Virus record (IMG/VR): IMGVR_UViG_3300032753_001470
Location: 1 to 25,636 of that record
DNA from: a virus
Length of the DNA stretch: 25,636 nucleotides
Direction: 5' to 3' (one strand)
Every line of letters starts with the position of its first letter. Within the stretch, counting starts at the first letter, position 1. The notes under the pieces were generated by a model. That model saw only the letters and a program-made list of their open reading frames with translations, searched no databases and was not told where the DNA came from. Shown piece after piece: positions 13,877 through 20,228 of the stretch. Made by a program: the position numbers and the translations under genes.

Positions 13877-14549
13877 AGTTTGGGATACTCTAATAAATAT
13901 TCAGCATTTATTGGAGACTAATTTTGGCAGGACTGGCACTGAAATCTTTGAACCCGAAATGGATCGATTCAACCAACCTGGGTGGGTTAATCGTGTATGG
14001 AGTTCTACTCTTTATCGCCGTGCTCATATTGATGTGGTTGATGCAAGAGATACGAAAGGGCTCTGGATGATGCATTGTTGCATCTTCCCTCATTTACACA
14101 ATCCTGCTCCTATTTTTGGATTTGATGTTATTGCTGGTAAAAACAAGATGACCGGCTGTTTCATTGACTATAGCCCTACAGAAGACAAGTTCCATCCTAT
14201 GCTAGACTACTTTGGCGAAGAAGTATCACGCTATGAATGGTTCAAAAAGCGTGAACTACCCGACTGGGCTAAACGTATTTTTAGCCAGCATATGGTAGCC
14301 GCAGGCAACGTTAGCAATGACAGCGAACTAGCACAGATTAGCAGTTTAGCCCACATTCTAGTAAATCATTACCTAGAAACAGTAGGCGAAACTAATAATC
14401 GTGTAGTTGATACTACAGTATTTCAAAACTATTACTGCGATAATCAAAAACAAAACCCGCATACACCTAAGGTTATGGCTAGTTTAGGCTTAAACGAGGA
14501 AGATGTGCGTGTTTTCATACAGGATTGCCTCTTCCCTAACATCGCATAA
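13854..14549 (+). CDS. Ferredoxin-dependent bilin reductase (PebS/PcyX-like)
   Basis: A 231-residue FDBR, near the 233 of phage PebS. Recognisable landmarks are STLYRRAHIDVVDAR, MMHCCIFPHLHNPAPIFGFD, AGKNKMTGCFIDYSPT and a C-terminal YYCDNQKQNPHT. H74 (MHCC) and D91 (FGFD) line up by memory with catalytic His88 and Asp105 of PcyA; D60 replaces Glu76. FDBRs reduce biliverdin to phycobilins using ferredoxin. Non-cyanobacterial phages are reported to carry the PcyX type beside ho, and this arrangement fits that. PebS versus PcyX cannot be settled by eye. The role in a non-photosynthetic host is unknown. Confidence 0.9.
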   Translation: MLNTPTSKVWDTLINIQHLLETNFGRTGTEIFEPEMDRFNQPGWVNRVWSSTLYRRAHIDVVDARDTKGLWMMHCCIFPHLHNPAPIFGFDVIAGKNKMTGCFIDYSPTEDKFHPMLDYFGEEVSRYEWFKKRELPDWAKRIFSQHMVAAGNVSNDSELAQISSLAHILVNHYLETVGETNNRVVDTTVFQNYYCDNQKQNPHTPKVMASLGLNEEDVRVFIQDCLFPNIA

Positions 14550-14552
14550 ATA
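14546..14552 (+). promoter_or_regulatory. ATAAATA motif before the possible nuclease
   Basis: ATAAATA with the preceding gene's TAA (14547-14549) inside it. The next ATG is only 7 nt beyond, and no Shine-Dalgarno is seen, so any transcript would be leaderless; translational coupling to the upstream stop is the alternative. Confidence 0.4.
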
Positions 14553-14559
14553 TTATACT

Positions 14560-16296
14560 ATGCGTGTACTTGACATTATCAACCCTTCTACTAGAATCAT
14601 TAATGAAATATTAATGAAAACCAGTGGTGCCGATAACGATTGGAAAAAATCAAAATACTACGAATCTTTTCTTGAGGGTATTCAAGAACAGATGGTGTAT
14701 TCTTTCAACGTCGGCTCTCGTTCAAAAACAAAAACTCGACCAGCTGAAGCCGGAAGAAACTTTCAAGGGAAAGTGCTCAATCCTAAAAATGTTGCTACAC
14801 AATTTAGTCATGCACTTAAAAATGATACACTTAATGCTGTAACATTTGATGTACAAGTTTACGATGAAGATCGTGGAGAATTCACTAAAGAAGTTGTTAA
14901 AGACGTAAGACTTAACAACATATGGAAAGACGAAAAAGTTACCGGCCAATTAAAGGTTAACATGGGTAACGTTTCTGAAGCAATTCTAGGTAGTGCAGTT
15001 GCGGCCAAGTTTATACATCAGGGTAAACTTGTAACTGAACAGATGGTTATGCAAGTTGCACAACAGTTAGCTGAAAATAGGGGAGTCTATCAGGCTAAAG
15101 CAGGTAAGGATGTTTTATTCTTTAGAGTATCTATTCCATTCATGGATAAGAAGGCATTTTATGCATGGGTTGGCAAAGATAGTCGAAATAAATCTTTAAA
15201 AGACTACGGTGTTGATGATAAAACTATCGCATTGTTTGATCGAAGACTACGTGCATCTGTAGAGTATGCAAATACTTCAAAGCGTGTATTGAGTGCAGTT
15301 GAAGAAGCTAAACAAGCTCCTAAGAATAACAAAGTCGATGTACTTAGTGATGGCGGAGATAAAGAGAATCAAACTTCCACAAAAGTAGATCTTAAGATTT
15401 TAATCAATGGTAGAGAAAGTGCTAAACGATTGTTAAGTGTTAAGGCAGGCGATGTTGCACAATTTGGTCAAGTAGGCGGCCATAATTTTGAAAACATCAA
15501 TGAATTCTTTTCTACTACATTAGGAATTGTGTTGCCTGATAACTTACGATCATATTTTTACGATGTTAGTACAAAAGGTGATGAAGCTAAACAACAAAAA
15601 CAACACAATTACGAAAATGGATTCCAAATGGCCTATGCTAATGCATTACGTCAAGTAAAAGCAAGAGCAAGTAAAAGCGAATCCGATTTTATTCAAGACG
15701 TCTATAAAGGTTTAATGTATCACTTGACTAGAAATGAGCCAGGGGTAGAAATGGTAATTTTAGATCCTGATGGTAAGAAAGCATTTAGTGAGTTAAGTTT
15801 CGGACCAGAGTTTAAAGAAGCATTAGAAGAATTATCATTGTACGTTGTTGAAACTGGAGGCACAGAAGGGTTCGGTATAGCAATTTATGGTTTCCCGCAA
15901 GGTGCAGTTGCTAAAAAATATGTGCCTAGCAGAAAAGATGCTGATAGTAAATTGATTGAACTTAGATCACAATTAACTAAATCTTTCAATGTTAGAAATA
16001 GAGTTGGCATGGGCAACTTATTGAAAAAGATTGCCGACATCGAAACTCAATTAGAACGTCAAAGCCAACATCAACAAAATCAACAGCAACATCAACCAGC
16101 TCAACAGCAACATCATCAGCAAACACAACAAAACCGAGATAATAAAATTGTGCCTAATAATACTAACGGACAACCAGATGCATTAAGCCATATGGCTACA
16201 CAAGTAAATGTTCCTGGAATGCAACAAAAACGCAAAACAGCTAAACCATTGACAACTGTAGGTCAAGACGAGTTTGATAACGACGAAGAAATGTAA
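14560..16296 (+). CDS. Possible encapsidated nuclease-like protein with capsid-targeting-like N-terminus
   Basis: A 578-residue protein. The ATG at 14560 is preferred to 14503, which would lie deep in the preceding gene. The N-terminus MRVLDIINPSTRIINE has a hydrophobic-acidic start and an I-N-E triplet at 14-16, like T4 capsid-targeting peptides cut by the prohead protease after (L/I)xE. A central region has NVSEAILGSAVAAKF (E140), KVDLKILI (D277) and LLSVKAGDVAQFGQVGG (S293-K295), reminiscent of a degenerate PD-(D/E)XK nuclease core; this is tentative. About 493-520 is Gln/His-rich, then a disordered tail ends FDNDEEM. Possibly an injected protein. Confidence 0.7.
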   Translation: MRVLDIINPSTRIINEILMKTSGADNDWKKSKYYESFLEGIQEQMVYSFNVGSRSKTKTRPAEAGRNFQGKVLNPKNVATQFSHALKNDTLNAVTFDVQVYDEDRGEFTKEVVKDVRLNNIWKDEKVTGQLKVNMGNVSEAILGSAVAAKFIHQGKLVTEQMVMQVAQQLAENRGVYQAKAGKDVLFFRVSIPFMDKKAFYAWVGKDSRNKSLKDYGVDDKTIALFDRRLRASVEYANTSKRVLSAVEEAKQAPKNNKVDVLSDGGDKENQTSTKVDLKILINGRESAKRLLSVKAGDVAQFGQVGGHNFENINEFFSTTLGIVLPDNLRSYFYDVSTKGDEAKQQKQHNYENGFQMAYANALRQVKARASKSESDFIQDVYKGLMYHLTRNEPGVEMVILDPDGKKAFSELSFGPEFKEALEELSLYVVETGGTEGFGIAIYGFPQGAVAKKYVPSRKDADSKLIELRSQLTKSFNVRNRVGMGNLLKKIADIETQLERQSQHQQNQQQHQPAQQQHHQQTQQNRDNKIVPNNTNGQPDALSHMATQVNVPGMQQKRKTAKPLTTVGQDEFDNDEEM

Positions 16297-16298
16297 CA

Positions 16299-16322
16299 TT
16301 TTCTTAATCTAGATTAAGAAAA
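16299..16322 (+). repeat. Perfect 24-bp palindrome
   Basis: Half-site TTTTCTTAATCT followed by its exact reverse complement. As RNA it forms a 10-bp stem with a CTAG loop; as DNA it could be a dimeric protein-binding site. It follows the preceding stop by 2 nt, upstream of the csgF leader. The missing T-run argues against an ordinary terminator. Confidence 0.75.
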
Positions 16323-16351
16323 CAGCATATATTATACTTTCGTTCCTCTAC

Positions 16352-16358
16352 GTAAATA
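16352..16358 (+). promoter_or_regulatory. Late-like motif GTAAATA before csgF
   Basis: GTAAATA within CGTAAATAAT, the same 10-mer as at 4632-4641. The predicted start near 16365 precedes GGGAG (16374-16378) and the ATG at 16387, giving a sensible leader. Confidence 0.45.
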
Positions 16359-16386
16359 ATACGAAGACTTAGTGGGAGCGAATACC

Positions 16387-16854
16387 ATGTCGAAAAAGCT
16401 ATTAGTAGCATTGTCATTGTTGCCATCACTAACGATGGCGGCACCTTTAAACGACTTTACATTTAAAAGTCCAGCATTTAACGGCAACGGATACGGTACA
16501 TACGTACTAACTATCGAAAACGAGCAATATACTCGTCAACAAACAATTAATCAAGCAGTACAGGCCGCCGCACAGCAGGCAAAAGCAGACGCGGCTAATA
16601 CTCCTATTAATCAGTTTTTAACAAACTTAGAATCACGCATCTACGCACAAATTAGTCAAAATACTGCCACTGCTATGTTTAGCGGTAGTTCAAGTACTTG
16701 CGTAAGTAGCGCGGCTTGTTCATTCCAATTTGATGCTAATACTAGTATTAGTTGGTACTGGGCAGGATCTAATATTGTAATGCAAGTTACACAACCTAGT
16801 GGTTCTAGTACTATTACTGTGCCGACTGGTTCCTTTAACATGACCGGACATTAA
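16387..16854 (+). CDS. csgF: CsgF-like curli assembly factor
   Basis: A 155-residue secreted protein. The signal peptide ends at TMA (18), giving a mature start APLNDFTFKSPAFNGN that keeps the FxFxxPxFxGN motif with which CsgF enters the CsgG pore in E. coli. A helical stretch NTPINQFLTNLESRIYAQIS and C-terminal beta strands follow, also as in CsgF. CsgF sits at the outer mouth of the pore and couples secretion to fibre nucleation. ATG 16387 is chosen behind GGGAG. It is 1 nt upstream of csgG, the usual partner. Confidence 0.9.
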   Translation: MSKKLLVALSLLPSLTMAAPLNDFTFKSPAFNGNGYGTYVLTIENEQYTRQQTINQAVQAAAQQAKADAANTPINQFLTNLESRIYAQISQNTATAMFSGSSSTCVSSAACSFQFDANTSISWYWAGSNIVMQVTQPSGSSTITVPTGSFNMTGH

Positions 16855-16855
16855 A

Positions 16856-17998
16856 ATGAAAAAAGGATTAATTGCCCTAGCCATCATTTCAGCTTTAAGC
16901 GGTTGTGCAATAACACAAAAGATGGGTGTAGAGTACAAGCCAGAAGTTGCAGAACGTAAACTACAAAAAGAATTCGACACAGTACCATTACCTAATGGTC
17001 CAAAAGTCACAGTAGCAGTATACAGTTTTAAAGATCAAACTGGACAGCGTAAAGCAGTTAGCTCTTATGCTAGCTTCTCAACAGCAGTCACACAAGGTGC
17101 TGAACCATTCTTAATCAGCGCACTACAAGATGTTGGACACGGCACATGGTTTGATGTTGTTGAACGTGTTAACATTGATAATTTAATTAAAGAACGTACT
17201 ATTATCAAGCAAATGCGTGATATGTATGAAGGCCCAAATGCCAAACAGTTGATGCCATTGCAGTTTGCAGGCATTATTATTGAAGGCGGCATCATCGGCT
17301 ACGATAGTTCGAGCGAGAGTGGCGGTGCCGCATACCGTTGGTTAGGCATTGGTCCACAGACTCAATATAGCAAAGATATCGTTACCATTAGTCTACGTGC
17401 TGTTAGCGTAAACACTGGTAAAGTGCTGGCAACTGTATCAGTTACAAAGACTGTATACAGTACAGCAGATAGTTTTGCTATGTTGAAATTCTTCAACGAT
17501 GGCACACAAGCCTTTGAAGGAGAAACTGGATTAACTATTAACGAACCCGGTACCTTAGCAGTTAAAGCAACTGTTGAAGCCGCAGTAGTTGAGTTAATTA
17601 AAGAAGGACAACGCAAGGCTGTGTGGGACTTTAGAGAACCACCTAAGCCAGTAGTGTTGAATAAAATTGAAGAAGCGGCGCCTATAGTAGCTGAAGCACC
17701 TAAACCACAACCAAAAGTGGCCGAAGATATGGCAGTGAAAGAAGGCATAGCTCCTCCAGTTGTAACTAAAAATGACCCACCACCTGCTGAGGAAATAAAG
17801 TATCTTAAATCGGCGGCCTATTTGTATGCAAAACCTGAGTCAGGTGCGCAAAAACGCTGGCAGTTGAAAGAAGGTACACGTTTAAATGTTAAGAGAAAAG
17901 ATGAGGGATGGTGGTTTGCTAAAGACGATAATGGACATGGCGGATATGTCCAAGAAAATGATTTAACAGACGAGGTAAAAGCAGTAACCAAAAAATAA
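16856..17998 (+). CDS. csgG: CsgG curli secretion channel with C-terminal SH3 domain
   Basis: A 380-residue lipoprotein; E. coli CsgG has 277. The lipobox LSGC places the lipid-modified Cys at 17. The CsgG domain (about 20-260) has KVTVAVYSFKDQTGQ, FSTAVTQGA, IIEGGIIGYDS, LGIGPQTQY, ISLRAVSVNTGKVL and a final AVWDF. E. coli forms a nonameric outer-membrane pore. A Pro/Ala-rich linker (262-314) leads to an added SH3-like domain (about 316-371, ending GWWFAKDDNGHGGYVQ), expected to face the periplasm and perhaps bind peptidoglycan. The constriction loop RKAVSSYASFSTAV differs from the E. coli pattern. csgE is absent. Confidence 0.95.
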   Translation: MKKGLIALAIISALSGCAITQKMGVEYKPEVAERKLQKEFDTVPLPNGPKVTVAVYSFKDQTGQRKAVSSYASFSTAVTQGAEPFLISALQDVGHGTWFDVVERVNIDNLIKERTIIKQMRDMYEGPNAKQLMPLQFAGIIIEGGIIGYDSSSESGGAAYRWLGIGPQTQYSKDIVTISLRAVSVNTGKVLATVSVTKTVYSTADSFAMLKFFNDGTQAFEGETGLTINEPGTLAVKATVEAAVVELIKEGQRKAVWDFREPPKPVVLNKIEEAAPIVAEAPKPQPKVAEDMAVKEGIAPPVVTKNDPPPAEEIKYLKSAAYLYAKPESGAQKRWQLKEGTRLNVKRKDEGWWFAKDDNGHGGYVQENDLTDEVKAVTKK

Positions 17999-18003
17999 CA
18001 AGA

Positions 18004-18049
18004 GGACTTAGGTCCCAGGAGCAGTGCCAGAGATTAGAAATTTGGCACT
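18004..18049 (+). promoter_or_regulatory. Hairpins between Shine-Dalgarno and start of curlin gene
   Basis: A small hairpin GGAC-TTAG-GTCC (18004-18015) is followed by AGGAG (18017-18021) and a 7-bp stem AGTGCCA/TGGCACT (18023-18029, 18043-18049). The ATG is at 18058. The AGGAG lies 36 nt from the ATG, but folding the stem out leaves about 9 nt, a normal spacing. Confidence 0.6.
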
Positions 18050-18057
18050 AGAACAAT

Positions 18058-18921
18058 ATGGTTCAAAGTAAAAAAGGCGCTGGCAGTTTGTCGAGAAAAG
18101 TAACTGCAATGCTTGTGTTGTCTGCAATGGCAACATTGGCGAATGCGGCTGATAATAGCATCTATATTAATCAGTCTGGTAGTAGTAGCACAATTAACAT
18201 GACACAAGATGGCGCAGGCAACGTAGTGCGCGGAGTGCAAGGAGTTGGTGGCGGCAATACTACACCAGCAACAATCAACGGTGATAGTAACACAGTTAAT
18301 GTAACACAAACTGGAACAGGTAGTACATTAAACTTTGGTATTCAAACTACCATTGCCAATGGTTCTCCTTTGCAGAATGGTAATACATTTGATTATAGTG
18401 TAACTGGTAACAACGCTACAGCAACTATCGATAGTAACAACAATGGTGCTGGAACTAGTGCTAGTAACTATTTGAATGTTACTCAAGCTGGTAACTATGC
18501 TGGATTAAATGCCAACATTTTAGGTAGTAACAACAGTATCACAGCATCAACAGCTGGCGGCAGTAACAATACTATTGTAACAACTACCAATGGTAACAGC
18601 AATACACAAACTATTGCAGTAACTGGCGGTGGTGCTAACTCTGTAACTATTAATCAAGGTATTGGCGGAACAGCAGTAGCCAGCGGTAACACAGCAACTA
18701 CTAACAACAATGGTGTGGTAAACCTTACTATCACTGGTGCAAGTAACACCGTAGCTATTGCACAAACTAGTGCTGGTTATGCTGATACAACTGTACTAGC
18801 ATTAAACGGTAGTAACAACAATGCAACTATTGTGCAAAATGCAAGTGCTGGTAACACAACAGTGAATGTACAAAGCACTGGTAGCAGTAACACATTTAAT
18901 ATCCGTAGTAATGCACACTAA
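18058..18921 (+). CDS. Curlin-like repeat protein (CsgA/CsgB-like)
   Basis: A 287-residue secreted protein. The signal peptide runs through LANA (about 30) after a basic n-region (SKKGAGSLSRK). The mature chain is almost entirely Asn, Ser, Thr, Gly and Gln in curlin-type strand repeats such as SIYINQSGSSSTINMTQDG, SNTVNVTQTG and GASNTVAIAQTS, with regularly placed Q and N. E. coli CsgA and CsgB polymerise into extracellular amyloid through such repeats. It is a likely cargo of the CsgG pore just upstream. No good ribosome site lies close to ATG 18058; the hairpin-spaced AGGAG is proposed. At the DNA level the repeats are Asn-Asn (AACAAC/AACAAT) rich. Confidence 0.9.
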   Translation: MVQSKKGAGSLSRKVTAMLVLSAMATLANAADNSIYINQSGSSSTINMTQDGAGNVVRGVQGVGGGNTTPATINGDSNTVNVTQTGTGSTLNFGIQTTIANGSPLQNGNTFDYSVTGNNATATIDSNNNGAGTSASNYLNVTQAGNYAGLNANILGSNNSITASTAGGSNNTIVTTTNGNSNTQTIAVTGGGANSVTINQGIGGTAVASGNTATTNNNGVVNLTITGASNTVAIAQTSAGYADTTVLALNGSNNNATIVQNASAGNTTVNVQSTGSSNTFNIRSNAH

Positions 18922-19094
18922 TGTATAACGGTCAATTCTTGCAAATGATGTATCAGCAATGGTGTAATGGTAATGACTCATACACTTATGCTTGGAAAGA
19001 TTTTGTAGAATTGGCCGCTAGACATAATGCAGTTACAACAGAGTTAATGTTAGAAGAACTAAAAAAGTATAGCTGGTTCAGCTGGAGGGATTGA
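18921..19094 (+). CDS. Small protein of 57 residues
   Basis: ATG overlaps the curlin stop (TAATG) and the TGA overlaps the FecR start (TGATG), so it is tucked between both genes and likely coupled. The product, MYNGQFLQMMYQQWCNGND onwards, is soluble, Tyr- and Trp-rich and helical (WKDFVELAARHNAVTTELM), ending KKYSWFSWRD. It has no signal peptide. I do not recognise it. GGAGGGA near its end serves as the ribosome site of the next gene. Confidence 0.7.
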   Translation: MYNGQFLQMMYQQWCNGNDSYTYAWKDFVELAARHNAVTTELMLEELKKYSWFSWRD

Positions 19095-20227
19095 TGAAAT
19101 TATGGGTTTTAATTTTTTCGTTACTAATTACATTAAATGCCTACGCTGGAATAGGAACTATAACAGAGCAGGTCGATACACCACCATCTATTGTACGTTC
19201 TAAAACTACACTAACTGGTGCCAAGGGTACCGGTGTTGAAATGGCAGACGCCATTAACACAACCAAAGGCAAAGTAGGTATTACATTTGCTGATGATACA
19301 AAAGTAGAAGTAAACGAAAACAGTAAACTGGTAATCGACGACTTTGTCTATGATCCTAAATCAAGCAAAGGCGGCAAACTAGCTATGAAGTTTGCTAGCG
19401 GTACTGTCAAGTATGCTAGTGGTGCAATCGCACACAATGATCCCTCCAAAGTAGCTATCAATACTCCAAGTGCAACTATTGGTGTGCGCGGCACTGACTT
19501 TACTGCAACAGTAGATGATGCTGGTGTTAGTACAATTATCTTGTTGCCCAGCTGTCCTATTAACAAAATTATTCGTGACATTGAAGCAGAATGTAAAGTA
19601 GGAAAAATTGAAGTTTATAATGATGCAGGTAGTGTCCTATTAGACAAAGCGTTTCAAGGCACTAAAGTAGAAAGTCGCGGAGTTGCTCCAATGAAACCCG
19701 CTGTATTAAAATTATCACTAGATACCATTAATAATTTATTGATTGTTAGTCCACCGTCAGAATTAAACAAGAAAGATAAGATAGAATCTCAGACTAGAGT
19801 ACTACAGGTAGGTGATATGTTAGCTGTAAATTATCTACAACAAAACTTTTTACAAAACGAATTTGATAAAGAAGGCCCAGTTTGGGATAACCCATTAGCT
19901 AAACCACTACTACAACAATACTTCTTAGAAGATATTTTCAATATTTTAAGCCAACAGTTGCAACAAGAAGCCGCGGCTCTGTTGAGTAATCAACTAAATC
20001 CACAGGCACAATTATTTCCAGATTGGTTTAAAGCCAGTTTAGTAACTAAAGAAGTAACACCTACAACAGCAACACTATGTCGCCCAGACGGCAGTAGTAA
20101 CGTAGCTTGTATCAGTGTACCCAAAGATCAAAATACAACAACTTTTATTCAACAAGCAGATGGCGTGAATATTAAGAACCGTATCAATGCTGGCGGCAAT
20201 ACTATTATTACACTAAAGCAGAATTAA
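19094..20227 (+). CDS. Secreted FecR-domain protein
   Basis: A 377-residue protein with a signal peptide (MKLWVLIFSLLITLNAYA) and a FecR-type beta domain: IVRSKTTLTGAKGTGVEM, DAINTTKGKVGITFADDT, NSKLVIDDFVYDPK, then INTPSATIGVRGTDFTATV. FecR domains sit in the periplasm and take part in signalling or surface assembly. The second half has Gln/Asn/Leu-rich helices (LLQQYFLEDIFNILSQQLQQ) and ends in NTIITLKQN, like a single curlin strand. ATG 19094 follows GGAGGGA. FecR-domain genes are often found beside CHASE2 cyclase genes; a CHASE2 cyclase occurs 3.9 kb downstream. Confidence 0.88.
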   Translation: MKLWVLIFSLLITLNAYAGIGTITEQVDTPPSIVRSKTTLTGAKGTGVEMADAINTTKGKVGITFADDTKVEVNENSKLVIDDFVYDPKSSKGGKLAMKFASGTVKYASGAIAHNDPSKVAINTPSATIGVRGTDFTATVDDAGVSTIILLPSCPINKIIRDIEAECKVGKIEVYNDAGSVLLDKAFQGTKVESRGVAPMKPAVLKLSLDTINNLLIVSPPSELNKKDKIESQTRVLQVGDMLAVNYLQQNFLQNEFDKEGPVWDNPLAKPLLQQYFLEDIFNILSQQLQQEAAALLSNQLNPQAQLFPDWFKASLVTKEVTPTTATLCRPDGSSNVACISVPKDQNTTTFIQQADGVNIKNRINAGGNTIITLKQN

Positions 20228-20228
20228 T

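Noticed and set aside
14570-14597. TTGACA-16-TAGAAT as a promoter
   Set aside because: It lies just inside the coding start of the nuclease-like gene, with no gene start at a suitable distance downstream.
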